Part shown: piece after piece, positions 34,397-46,039 of the stretch
How positions within the stretch are numbered: the first letter of the stretch is position 1
Layout of the letters: each line of letters opens with the position of its first letter
Origin: Yamagishiella unicocca
Lineage: Eukaryota > Chlorophyta > Chlorophyceae > Chlamydomonadales > Volvocaceae
Assembly (NCBI GenBank): GCA_003116995.1
Contig: BDSL01000072.1
Location: forward strand, 248,001 to 312,000
Direction: 5' to 3'
DNA length: 64,000 nucleotides
The notes under the pieces: generated by a model
Database searches by the model: none
Told to the model about the DNA's origin: nothing
The model's input: only the letters and a program-made list of their open reading frames with translations
Made by a program: the position numbers and the translations under genes

Positions 34397-35290
34397 CTGG
34401 GAGGGAGGGGGGCTTCCCCCCCCCCTTATTTTGAACCCTGGACACGACACAATATGGCTGACCCTGCTGTGTTATATGCTGAAGTGCCGCGTAGCCCTTG
34501 CGAACGACACATGGGTGGGGTGAGGGCCGTGGGGTGGTGCACCAACGGAGCCCCGGACTCGAAGCGCTGACATGCCAATGAGACGACGGCCACGAGTTGC
34601 CATGCACGTCCAGCCATACGGCAGACATACACGGCCGTACGCACGCACGGAGGCACTTGCACGAGTGCAGGTCAAGTCAAAGAGCTACAGCGAGCGAGGT
34701 CCAGGACCAAGCGGATGGTCAGAGGTACTTGCACCATCGGACGTACTTGCGCGGGGGGGGGGGTGAGGGGGGACGAATCCCCTTCCTCCTGTCCGCGCCA
34801 TGGAGGCCCTTGTGAACGACGCGTGGGTGGGGTGAGAGGCGCGGGGTGGTGTCCGACGGAGGCCCGGAGTCGAAGTGGTGACACGCCAATGAGACGACGG
34901 CCATGACTTGCCATGCACGTCCAGCCGTACAGCACACACAGCTTTACGCACGCACGCACACACGCACCATTGCGACGCTCGCATTTATTTGCTGCATGAG
35001 CTTGCGAACGACGCATGGGTGGGGTGAGCGGTGACAGAGGGACTTGCACGTGTGACGGGTGTGGTCACTTGCACGAGTACAGGGCAAGGCGAACAGCTAC
35101 AGTGGGGTCTGGGAGCGAGCAGACAATCGGAGGTACTTGCGCCATCGGACAAACTGGCGCGAGGGGGGGTGAGGGGGGGTGAAGCTCCCCCCTGCTGTTC
35201 GCACCATGGAGGCCCTTGTGAACGACACGTGGGCGGGGTGAGGGCCGCGGGTCGGTGCACCGACAGAGCACCATGATGCTCACCAGCCTT
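34397..35290. repeat. Diverged repeat family adjoining the satellite, about 4 copies
   Basis: Related segments around 34497, 34811, 34991 and 35211 share CTTG(C/T)GAACGACNC(A/G)TGGG followed by GGGGTGAG, with ACTTGCACGAGTGCAGG-type arms between. They are 60-80 percent alike by eye and resemble the satellite monomers to the right (GGGTGAGTGGC and GGCACTTG motifs), so they look like an older, degraded part of the same family. A G-run/C-run hairpin lies at 34399-34430. Confidence 0.7.
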
Positions 35291-35355
35291 GTCAACACAT
35301 TGAACTAGTCAGTCTCCCAGCAGAGTAGAATGTGCGTGTTTTATAAATGCTGAGA

Positions 35356-35429
<74 letters not shown>
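35356..35429. repeat. (TG)n microsatellite, about 36 units
   Basis: Uninterrupted TG dinucleotides of about 72 bp at the left edge of the satellite. Frames across it (His-Thr on the minus strand) are not coding. Confidence 0.97.
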
Positions 35430-35431
<2 letters not shown>

Positions 35432-35448
35432 CGGTTTTAGGGTACCAG

Positions 35449-38210
35449 GTAGGGTGAGTGGCGACGTAGGGTGAGTGGCCAGGTAGGGTGAGTGGCGACG
35501 TCAGAGGCACTTGTGCACGTGCGGGGCGTGGGGGTTGGATGGGGCGGAGTGATCTGACACATTTGCACAAGGGAGGGGGGGTTTTAAGGGGGGGGTGAAG
35601 CCCCCCCTCCAGTCCGCGCTACAGAAGTACGTGTGACCGGCGCTTGGCCAGGGTGAGTGGCGACGACAGAGGCACTTGTGCGCGTGCGGGGCGTGGGGGT
35701 TCGATGGGGCGGAGTGATCCGACACATTTGCACAAGAGGGGGGGGTTAATGGGGGGGGTTAAGGGGGGGGGCGAAGCCCCCCCCTCCCAGTCCGCGCCAC
35801 AGAAGTACGTGTGACCGGCACTTGGCCAGGGTGAGTGGCGAAGACAGAGGCACTTGTGTGCATGCGGGGCGTGGGGGTTCGATGGGGCGGAGTGATCCGA
35901 CACATTTGCACAAGAGGGGGGGGGTTAAGGGGGGGGCGAAGCCCCCCCTCCCAGTCCGCGCCACAGAAGTACGTGTGACCGGTGCTTGGCCAGGGTGAGT
36001 GGCGAAGACAGAGGCACTTGTGTGCGTGCGGGGCGTGGGGGTTCGATGGGGCGGAGTGATCCGACACATTTGCACAAGGGGGGGGGTTAAGGGGGGGGTT
36101 AAGGGGGGGGCGAAGCCCCCCCCTCCCAGTCCGTGCCACAGAAGTACGTGTGACCGGCACTTGGCCAGGGCGGGTGAGTGGCAAAGACAGAGGCACTTGT
36201 GCGCGTGCGGGGCGTGGGGGTTCGATGGTGATCCGACACATTTGCACAAGAGGGGGGGGGTTAAGGGGGGGGGCGAAGCCCCCTCCCAGTCCGCGCCACA
36301 GAAGTACGTGTGACTGGCGCTTGGCCAGGGTGAGTGGCAAAGACAGAGGCACTTGTGTGCGTGCGGGGCGTGGGGGTTCGATGGGGCGGAGTGATCCGAC
36401 ACATTTGCACAAGAGGGGGGGGGTTAAGGGGGGGGGCGAAGCCCCCCCTCCCAGTCCGCGCCACAGAAGTACGTGTGACCGGTGCTTGGCCAGGGTGAGT
36501 GGCGAAGACAGAGGCACTTGTGTGCGTGCGGGGCGTGGGGGTTCGATGGGGCGGAGTGATCCGACACATTTGCACAAGGGGGGGGGTTAAGGGGGGGTTA
36601 AGGGGGGGGGCGAAGCCCCCCCCTCCCAGTCCGTGCCACAGAAGTACGTGTGACCGGCACTTGGCCAGGGCGGGTGAGTGGCAAAGACAGAGGCACTTGT
36701 GCGCGTGCGGGGCGTGGGGGTTCGATGGTGATCCGACACATTTGCACAAGAGGGGGGGGGTTAAGGGGGGGGGCGAAGCCCCCCCCAATCAGTCCGCGCC
36801 ACAGAAGTACGTGTGACCGGCGCTTGGCCAGGGTGAGTGGAGACAACAGAGGCACTTGTGTGCGTGCGGGGCGTGGGGGTTCGATGGGGCGGAGTGATCC
36901 GACACATTTGCACAAGAGGGGGGGGGTAAGGGGGGGCGAAGCCCCCCCCTCCCAGTCCGCGCCACAGAAGTACGTGTGACCGGTGCTTGGCCAGGGTGAG
37001 TGGCGAAGACAGAGGCACTTGTGTGCGTGCGGGGCGTGGGGGTTCGATGGGGCGGAGTGATCCGACACATTTGCACAAGGGGGGGGTTAAGGGGGGGGTT
37101 AAGGGGGGGGGCGAAGCCCCCCCTCCCAGTCCGTGCCACAGAAGTACGTGTGACCGGCACTTGGCCAGGGCGGGTGAGTGGCAAAGACAGAGGCACTTGT
37201 GCGCGTGCGGGGCGTGGGGGTTCGATGGTGATCCGACACATTTGCACAAGAGGGGGGGGGTTAAGGGGGGGGCGAAGCCCCCTCCCAGTCCGCGCCACAG
37301 AAGTACGTGTGACTGGCGCTTGGCCAGGGTGAGTGGCAAAGACAGAGGCACTTGTGTGCGTGCGGGGCGTGGGGGTTCGATGGGGCGGAGTGATCCGACA
37401 CATTTGCACAAGAGGGGGGGGTTAAGGGGGGGGCGAAGCCCCCCCCTCCCAGTCCGCGCCACAGAAGTACGTGTGACCGGTGCTTGGCCAGGGTGAGTGG
37501 CGAAGACAGAGGCACTTGTGTGCGTGCGGGGCGTGGGGGTTCGATGGGGCGGAGTGATCCGACACATTTGCACAAGGGGGGGGGTTAAGGGGGGGGTTAA
37601 GGGGGGGGGCGAAGCCCCCCCCTCCCAGTCCGTGCCACAGAAGTACGTGTGACCGGCACTTGGCCAGGGCGGGTGAGTGGCAAAGACAGAGGCACTTGTG
37701 CGCGTGCGGGGCGTGGGGGTTCGATGGTGATCCGACACATTTGCACAAGAGGGGGGGGGGTTAAGGGGGGGGGCGAAGCCCCCCCCAATCAGTCCGCGCC
37801 ACAGAAGTACGTGTGACCGGCGCTTGGCCAGGGTGAGTGGAGACAACAGAGGCACTTGTGTGCGTGCGGGGCGTGGGGGTTCGATGGGGCGGAGTGATCC
37901 GACACATTTGCACAAGAGGGGGGGGGGTAAGGGGGGGGCGAAGCCCCCCCCCTCCAGTCCGCGCCACAGAAGTACGTGTGACCGGCACTTGGCCAGGGTG
38001 AGTGGCGAAGACAGAGGCACTTGTGCGCGTGTGGGGCGTGGGGGTTCGATGGGGCGGAGTGATCCGACACATTTGCACAAGGGGGGGGGTGTTTAAGGGG
38101 GGGGGCGAAGCCCACCCCCTCCAGTCCGCGCCACAGAAGTACGTGTGACCGGCGCTTGGCCAGGGTGAGTGGCGACGACAGAGGCACTTGTGCGCGTGCG
38201 GGGTGTGGGG
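35449..38210. repeat. 160-178-bp satellite with higher-order 500-bp and 1-kb periods
   Basis: Sixteen monomers can be anchored on ACAGAAGTACGTGTGAC near 35620, 35799, 35963, 36138, 36298, 36463, 36638, 36800, 36963, 37138, 37297, 37461, 37637, 37801, 37967 and 38132. Marker variants (CCGTGCCAC with GGGCGGGTGAG, and GATGGTGATCCG) recur every third monomer, about 500 bp. A second marker pair (GTGGCAAAGAC with GACTGGCG, versus GTGGAGACAAC with AATCAGTCC) alternates between successive 500-bp blocks, so the full unit is about 1 kb and present twice. Each monomer holds G-runs separated by TTAA and a G-run/GCGAAGC/C-run inverted repeat. Confidence 0.93.
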
Positions 38211-39104
38211 TCAGTCAGTTCCAGTCAACACAACCACTTTCCACTATTATAAAGGAGGAGCAGGCAAGGGCGGCTGAGTCCACCCTGCTGAACAAAACAG
38301 GCACTCCCCGTGTCTGAAACATTTTCTTTACAGATTCAATATTTTCCCAGCCACCAAGATTTCGTGCACTTAAGCCGTTTATATGCGGATGCGCCGCCAG
38401 CCCCAAACATGGTCTTACCTTCCTCTGCTCTTCGGCGACGCTCGCGTTCCCGGGACGGTGACATGCTCATAAGCGACGGCGATAACTTGCGACCGGCGCG
38501 TGGGCAGGGTGAGCGGCGACAGCGGCACTTGTGCGCGTGCGGGGCGCACAGAATTACTTGCAACCGACGCGTTGGCAATGTGAGGCTCGCAAGCGAATTA
38601 CTGTCCAGCATCCGCTACAAACTGCCTCCTTACGATCTTCTTACTACATAGGACATATAGGTAATGTTGTCGCTGCTCGCTTTGCTCGCTTACACCTGAA
38701 GAGCGAGGTAATCTTGCCAAGAAGTCCAACGTCAAGCATAAATACAATCAAATTACTGCTTTAAAGCGAAATTATAAGGACAAGGAAAGCTGCAATTTCA
38801 GCCCTCACCGTTGCCAGGTCCGTTGTACGGGGCCCACGCACGGAGACACGCCCAGCCCCAGTAAAAGTACAGCCCAGGTTTGTTTTAACAAACCCGGGTA
38901 CAAACCCGGGTATCAGAAGAAGCATTAGATATCCGGATCCCAACCTTCCTTAGCAGCGCTGTACCTATTACCGGAACCAAGCTTTAGTCTTAGTGCAGGT
39001 TCATACGAGTTCTTGCTGATTGCAATCATCTTCTTAGTTCGCCCTGCATTTGTGAGGCACGTATTACGTAGCGACTCGTAGAGGTTTCTAAGCTGTACTT
39101 GGCG
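38211..39104. other. Intergenic with a satellite relic, no gene recognised
   Basis: A degenerate satellite-like piece lies at 38490-38600 (GGGCAGGGTGAGCGGCGAC, GGCACTTGTGCGCGTGCGG). A palindromic ACCCGGGT pair is near 38895-38912. The last 100-200 bp should include the promoter of the Patched-type gene, but I see no clear TATA. Confidence 0.45.
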
Positions 39105-42100
39105 ATGGCGGAAGAGGGGGACGAAACTACGGGCAATCGCTGCTCCTCCTTCCTGTCTCGGTTGTCAGATGGCTACGAGAAAATTATCCTTGGCATACAA
39201 GGAAAGATCAGTCGGGTTAATGGCGGGATAGGAGCCTTCGCTGCTCGAAGGCCGGTTTGGGTCATTGTTCTCGCCATTCTGGCAACCGCGGTAACTGGTG
39301 CTGGATGGGCTCGCTTCCGCATCGTCAGCGATGGTGATGCGCTATGGTAAGACTGTTCCGTTTTCAGCTTTGTCGCGTTATCCCGTGTCATCAACCGTAC
39401 GTCCTGATACGTCCTGGTTCGTTTCGGCTGCTCGGCTACGCAGGGTGCCCCAGAACTCCCAGTCGATGCACGATGAGGATTGGGTATCGGAGAATTATGA
39501 CAGTGGCGGCGGTGTCGCGCAGGTAAGGTGGGGCTCCACCCCGGCAGGCGTCGGGCAGCACGAGCCTGCTGGCGTTTCCCTGACCACGCCAACCCATGCG
39601 CTTGGGCGTATCCACATCCCGCGCTCCCTGCCGTACAGTTCATGGCCTCCATCCTGCCGAGCCGCCAGTTGCAGTACGGCAACAACGCGCTGCAGCTGCC
39701 GGTGAGCTTGCCTAGGGGTTTGCAGACGTTCACCAGGCAGCCCTACCGCGTCGTACCGGAAACAGCTCCGTCGTGGTGGCGCATGTGGATCGGCAGGGGG
39801 CAACACGGCTCGCGGGTCTCGGAGGTTCACAATGCGCCGCTGAAGTGCTCCACCACGCCATCCGGCCCTCGCAGGTGTTCTGGGAGATGTTTCAGGTGGA
39901 CGCAGCGGTGAGAGGCATTGTGATCAACGACGGCGGCGTCACCTACATGTGGGAGGACGTGTGCGATCTCAACTACGACGGCAGCTGCGCATACGCGGGG
40001 TAAGTGGCTGTCTAGGCGGAGGTGTAAGGCGTGATGGGCGAGCAGCGGCTGATGACCTTCGTTCTGTGCGGACATATTCCTTATCTGTGTTGTGTTGAAC
40101 ATCGTCGTCTCCCGCCGTCGCTTCTTCTCCGCTGCTGCCCATTCAGACCCCTCTTCCTGTGGAACATGAGCTTCGAAACCTACCTGGCGGGCGTCAACGG
40201 CTCCGCAACCGACCCAACAGCCGGGAACCTTGAACTACTCATCCAAGCCGTCAACCAGCCGCGCTTCCCTGACAACTCGTAGGTCTCCCTTTCGAAGGGC
40301 TAGGGCGCTGTTCGGTGCGGGACAACAATGAGGAAAGCGGACAGGCATGCGGGTTTCCAGCCATGTATGTGGGTTTCAAGCCATGTGGTTTTCAAGCCAT
40401 GTCGGTTTCAAGCCATGTGGGTTTCAAGCCATGTGGGTTTCGAGCCATGTGGGTTTCAAGCCATGTGGGTTTCAAGCCATGTGGGTTTCGAGCCATGTGG
40501 GTTTCAAGCCATGTCGGTTTCAAGCCATGTGGGTTTCAAGCCATGTGGGTTTCAAGCCATGTGGGTTTCGAGCCATATGGATCTCAAGCCGAGGCCGTCG
40601 CTAAATCAAGGGAGGGCCCCGATGGCATCCGGGACAGCGCCGCAGCCCTCCTGAGGCAGGCCCTTCACGGAAATTCCTGCTCCTTCTCGCACCCAAATGC
40701 AGGTCCGTCTCCACGCTGTCGATCTTTGGCGGCATCGTGCTGAGCCTTGTTGAAGACCCTCAGCCAGCTTACCCTCCGTTCTACATGTCGTCGGCGGTGG
40801 TGGTCAGCCAGGTTTACAATCTCCGGGACAGTCTGCCGGATAGTGTGCAGGACCTGTGGTACGACAGCTTCCTGGAAGTGCTCCAGGGGTGGACCGAGCA
40901 GGCCCAGTACTCCGCACTGGTGTACATCGAGGGCAACAGCGTCAACGATGAAGTCGCTCGCTCCGTAACCGCCGATCTGTACCTCATCGTCGTGTCGGTC
41001 CTCATCTTTGTCCTCGTTGCCATCATGGGCCTGTCTAGGTGGGGTTGGTTTGGATTGGGTGGGGGTCAAGAGGAAACCCGTTGGTCAGAAATTAAGGGAA
41101 GTAAAACCGGCTAGAGAAGACCGGATTGAGTGGGGTCAAGCGGTCAACGCGCCTATTGATTGCTTGGCGCGCATCTTACATGGCTGACAGACACTGCTGG
41201 TGATCTCAATGATTGATACTGATGCTGTTGTGGCCCTACGGTGTTCTGCAGGTGGCACCTGGTGGGCACCCGCAGCTCCCTGGCTCTGCTGGGTGTGGTC
41301 AGCGCTGTGCTGGCCATGGTGGCGGGATACGGCCTGTCGCTACTTTTCAACTGCCCCTTCAACGAGCTGTCGCAGGTGCGTGGCGGGGCTAGGGCGGAGT
41401 GGGAGTGAGTGGGTGGCAGGGGCGCAGGGAAAAGCGCCGAGCGGGTCGCCGTACCGGTAGTTTGCATTGCGGAGCCTCGCCTAATAACGACCTCCCACTG
41501 TAACCTTTACAACAACGACCTCCCACTGTAACCTTTACAACAACGACCTCCCACTGTAACCGTTACAACAACGACCTCCCATGCTGCTGACTGCTGACAC
41601 CCGCCCTATCTGTCCCTTCCCGATGGCCTGCCCTGCGTAGACGCTGCCGTACGTCCTGCTGGGCCTGTCTGTGGACTGCATGTTCATCCTGGTCAAGGCC
41701 TACGACGGCGCCGCGATGGCCTCCCCCGGCGCCTCCCTGGAGTCCCGCTTCCGGTCCCTCATGTCCACCACGGGGACGAGCGTGGTGGTGACGCTGCTGG
41801 CGTCGGCTGTGGCCTTCGCGCTGGGCTCCATCAGCGAGCTGCCCGCGGTGCAGTGGTTCAGCGTGTACGCCACCATGGGGGTGGTGTGCATCATTGTGGC
41901 GACGGTGAGGCGAGGAGGGGGCAGGGCGGCGCCACCGCCGTGGTACTACCGATCCTTCTATCACCTATCTCCTTGAAGCGATTAGCACGGAACTGCTGCT
42001 GCTGTGACCAGGGTCGTGCGCCATACATGATCATTAGGTCCCCATCACCACCCTCCCGCCCCGCCCGCATCGCGCAGCTGACCTTCTTCGCCGGCGTCTT

Positions 42101-44766
42101 CGTGCTCACCGAGCGCCGCATTGCACGCAACCGCCTGGACGGCTGCTGCTGCATCACCAGTAGCGGGGAGCCCTTGCCCACCGCCGCAACCGGTTACTTC
42201 GAGGAGCCCACCACCGCATCCTCAGCCACGAACCAGCCAGTCCTCATTGCTGTGGTCGCGCACAGCGCCGTGCCGCGCGTGGCGTCCATGGACCAGAAGG
42301 CTTGCGCGAAAGCGACATCCATGTGTCAGCAGCAGCCGCCGGAGCGGCTGTCCACCCACGCCGCCGAGTCCAACCTGATGAAAAGGCTGTTTGCCGAGTA
42401 TTACGCGCCATTCCTGACCAAGTGGTACGTCAAGGTTGTGGTGTTGGCGCTGTTCGCCGGCTGGATCGTGCTGTGCGGTGTGGGCATCCCCCGGCTCCAG
42501 GAGGGGCAGCCCATCAGCGAGCTGGCTCCCGACGACAGCTACCTGCAGCCCTACGAGGCCATCACAACGAACACGGTGGGTGGGCGCAAGCAGGCAGGCG
42601 GCGGGCGTGTCGGGGTTTTGTTGCGACTGCGTTGCCTGGTAGTAATGGTTGAGCTGGTCTTCTGTTGGTGCTGTATAGCTTGCGTTTTACGGTGGCTAGG
42701 GTTTGCGTTTTGGCTTCCTGCCCATCTATCTAATGACGTGCCCACCGCCCTCGGCCGCCCCCTCACGCCCCATCCGCGGCCGCAGTTCCAGCAGCAGATA
42801 GGCGACCCTACGAACATGTACTTCCGCTACGTCGACCCCTCCAGCCCCGAGCAGCAGTCCAAAATGCTGCAGGCTCTGGCTCAGGCGCTGGACAACAACT
42901 ACATCAACTCCACTGTCTCGGCCTTCCAGGGCAACTGGCTGATCGACTTTGTTGAGTAAGCGAGGGAGTGGGTCGGTTGGCGGCCTCGGCAGGGCCTTGC
43001 ACGCCGCCTGCTTGCTGTGCCCGGCGCCGCAACCCCGACCCCAGGCCGCCTCAATGCCTTCGCCTCCCGTGTCCCTCGCCACCCGCCAACCCAGGTGGGT
43101 GCAAACGGAGCAACCCCAGGTGGCCCTCGTGCCGTTGGACGGATGCAGCAACCCATTCATCGGCCACGTGTACGGCGATCTGGGCAACTTCGTCCATCCT
43201 GCGGCCATCAACGGCTGCGTGCCCCAGGACCAGTTCTACCCGCTGCTGTCGCAGGTGCGTGCACGGCAGGGCGGGCGAGGGGAACACAGAGGCAGAGCCA
43301 GGGGTTGGGTGCTGCTGGATTTTTCGGTGATGCAGGCACGCATGCATGTCCCTCATCCGGATGAGAGACCGCGGACCGACGCTTCTTTCCTCCCTCCCTT
43401 TGCCCTCGTGCGCCCTGCTCGCTCCTCTGTGCGCAGTTCCTCCAAGGCGCTCGCAGCTACCTGGAGGATGTGCTGTGGAACTACACCGTCGCGGCCAACG
43501 GCGCCCTAGTGCCCGCTGTGATATGGAGCAGCCGCTTCACTGTCGTGCACACGGCCCCTGGGGACAACGGCGCCTATGGCCGTGAGTGCCTCTCCGCCGT
43601 GCGCAGCCTGGAGCAGAGCATCAACGACGGCCTGTACGCCAGTGAGGACGCCACCGCGCCGGACGAGGTGTTCTTCATGTACAACGGTGGGTGGCTGGGT
43701 GGGCTCAATCTGTGTGGCTGTGGTGACGAGATGGAGCCAGGTGTTGGCCCGGGCGTGTGGGCTGCTTGCCGTGGGTGGATGGGTCCTAAATAGGGCATGG
43801 CGGCAACCCGCAGCGTCTTGGCTGATCCTTGACGGGCCCCTTGGACGCCTCCGCCAGGGGACTACATTTACGACGAGGGTGACGCCATCCTGGCTAGCAT
43901 GACAACGGAGTATGTGCTGCTGGCGGTGGCGGGTGTGGGCGTGGTGCTGGCGCTGACGCTGCCCTCTATGCGCGCGGTGATCCTGATGATGATCGCGGTA
44001 GGCATGGTGGACTACTTCCTCTTCGGCGAGATGTTCCTCCTCGACATCCGTTTCAACCAGGTAAGGCATGTGACGGATATGAGACGGTCCTATTCCATAC
44101 CGTACCGGGACCCATGGGACCTTCCCCGGACGGATGCTTCGTGTATGTGACACACCCCTCGTGCGCTTTCCGCCTTCCTGGGTGTCGTACTTTGGCTGAC
44201 CCTCGTCCCCTCTCAACCCCGACCCCGACCCCAGGTGTCCGTCATCAACATGATCATGGCTACCGGTCTGTCCGTGGACTACAGCGTTTACTTTGCGCAG
44301 CGCTTCGTCTTCGTGACTGCGGACGGCACCCTCAACGGCCGCATGGCACTGGCGCTGGCGGACACCGGCAGCGCGGTGTTCGTGGGCGGCCTCACGGCAC
44401 TGGCGGGTAGGTGGATGTGACCCCGCTGGCTGATGATTATGGTGGTTGATGACGTGCTTGTGTTTCGGTCCAGCTCTTTGTCGGGTGACTGACCTGACCC
44501 CTTTTCCCGCATCCATAACAACCACCGCAGGCACCATTCCCCTCGCCTTCGCCACCTCCAATATCCTGCGCGTCTTCTTTGCGCTCATCTTCGGTACCAT
44601 CATCTTCGCGCTGCTGGTGGGGCTGATGCTCATGCCGGTGATCTTTAGCCTGGTGGGGCCGGCTCCGCTGAAACGCGACGACGACACTGTGGCGGCCAAT
44701 TCCGCGGCAGGAGCTGATCAGCGTTCGGGGGGCGAAGCCCAACGCAAGGGCGTTGATGTGGTTTAA
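39105..44766 (+). CDS. Patched-related / sterol-sensing-domain RND-type membrane protein
   Basis: Fifteen exons all join in phase: 39105-39346, 39444-39522, 39639-39701, 39737-39999, 40147-40278, 40703-41038, 41252-41375, 41641-41904, 42078-42575, 42786-42955, 43095-43254, 43437-43686, 43858-44060, 44235-44406, 44531-44766, giving 1,063 residues. A first transmembrane helix (WVIVLAILATAVTGAGW) precedes a lumenal loop with the Patched-family WVPQNSQSMHDEDWV, then a five-helix sterol-sensing-type block in exons 6-9 (LYLIVVSVLIFVLVAIMGL; LLGLSVDCMFILVKAYD). A second half repeats the plan: helix VVVLALFAGWIVLCGVGI, an extracytoplasmic loop, and a final block with GLSVDYSVYFAQRF. The twofold architecture and GLSVD motifs match Patched/NPC1/Dispatched-like transporters. 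The likely role is sterol or lipid transport in an endomembrane or ciliary/plasma membrane; the substrate cannot be told. The exon 4 acceptor is the least certain junction. Confidence 0.85.
40358..40583. repeat. 16-bp minisatellite in intron 5 of the Patched-type gene
   Basis: About fourteen copies of GTGGGTTTCAAGCCAT with scattered C/G and A/G changes (TCGGTTTC, GTTTCGAG). It is entirely intronic (intron 40279-40702); the Phe/Gln/Met-rich frames across it are not coding. Confidence 0.95.
41479..41582. repeat. 28-bp tandem repeat in intron 7 carrying TGTAA...TTACA palindromes
   Basis: Four copies of an ACAACGACCTCCCACTGTAA-type unit. Each full unit contains TGTAACCTTTACA (or the CCG variant), an inverted repeat of the polyadenylation signal that reads TGTAA on both strands. 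It lies inside an intron (41376-41640). Confidence 0.93.
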
Positions 44767-46039
44767 TGCTTGGGTAACGTTTTCGCGTATCATGCAACTT
44801 AATCGGCTGGGAAGGCCGCGTAACGAAGTGAGCGAGGGTGCGAGGGCGGTGTCCAAATCCGCCGTAATGGCTGGCGTGCAGGATGAGATCGTCCCGGGTG
44901 TAGATAGGGCGTAACCGAATACAGTTTTCGCCAAGGCGAAACATTGTTTCCCTTGCTTGCGCCGGCAGCTCACTTCAGCGACCGTGCCTGCCGTTGCTGG
45001 TGAGTCGCAATGGGGGCGATAGATGAGGCAGGCAGGCGAGTGAAGGCCAGCCGAGACATAGGTGTACATATTCTGCACAAACGTATACATTGTATACAAA
45101 GGCGTACATACTCCGCATACAAAAAATTATTTTGCGCGAAGTACTAGACCGGTATACGGTCACCCGCTTGCTGTGATCGTGTGGCCGGGTCTTGCATGTG
45201 GACCCGCAGGCGCCGCTGCGCGGGAATCCGGTCGTAAGCCTGGAACTAGCCATTGATTTTTTTGCACGGTGCGCTCACCGCGCATTCCTAGAATTCTTGT
45301 GCCTATTTGGGGTAGCCCGCTTTTTCAAACCACTCTGCCCGTAGCAGCTGCGAGTGGTAGGAGGCCTAGCCTGGAACACGTGCATCCGATGCTGGTGGGA
45401 TGTGGGGCCTTGCAGGCTCCGGGGGAGTGCTCTAACGGACCGAAATGCGCTCCGGGAAGTCTTAATCGGGTCCGCGGCAGCCGCGCAGTTGTCAGTGCCA
45501 ACGAGCTGGCGGGGGCTTGTCGAACGCGTTTTTGGTTTTGGTCGGTGGAGGATTGCATGGAAGCGGCGGAGGCCCTGCTCGCGGAGGTGCCAGCCCCGTG
45601 GAAACACGCCGCGGCCCTGGTGGGCTGGTGCCTCTCTCTATTGTGTGTGGGTAGGCAATACACATTCTTAACCCGAACCCTCCCAGACCCGGGAAGACCA
45701 TGGAAGACCCTCGGAAACCTTGAAGGACCCCACCAGGCCTTCAATTATATATTTTCTGCTGTCAAAACGTATATAAGTCGTGCGATTCTTAATTATGTTC
45801 CACTTAACGAGGACGGCTTGTTGCTGGGATGGTGGTTCGGGGTGGTTCATTCATCATGCAAGCCTTCGGTCTGGCACGTTCGAACTGGCACTTTCTTACT
45901 GTAATTCAAAGGTTGTGTATAGATATCCGTTCAGCAGGACAAGCAGGATAGACGTTGCCTAATGTAACCGAACTTTTGTCTAACGGCGCCCAGACGGCAC
46001 AGGTTGCACGGTTTTGAGACATAAGTTAGATAAGCGTAA
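44767..46039. other. Intergenic, no gene recognised
   Basis: Contains a cluster of GTATAC/TACAT motifs at 45060-45160. TGTAA signals first appear near 45900 and 45963, so the Patched-type gene either has an unusually long 3' UTR or uses a variant signal. A 211-codon frame at 45269-45904 lacks motifs and is not called. Confidence 0.45.

Noticed and set aside
35356..35429. Telomere-like or regulatory meaning for the TG run
   Set aside because: It is a plain dinucleotide microsatellite; the algal telomere repeat TTTTAGGG is not present.
35746..38187. Large Pro/His-rich minus-strand ORFs, up to 439 codons
   Set aside because: They are translations of the G-rich satellite monomers and shift frame wherever G-run length varies, as expected for noncoding repeats.
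40315..40743. Frames rich in FKPCGFQAMWV-like repeats
   Set aside because: They fall in intron 5 of the Patched-type gene and are readings of the 16-bp minisatellite.
45269..45904. 211-codon plus-strand frame
   Set aside because: No family motif, odd composition, and an AT-rich tail containing TATATA; no supporting splice or polyadenylation context.
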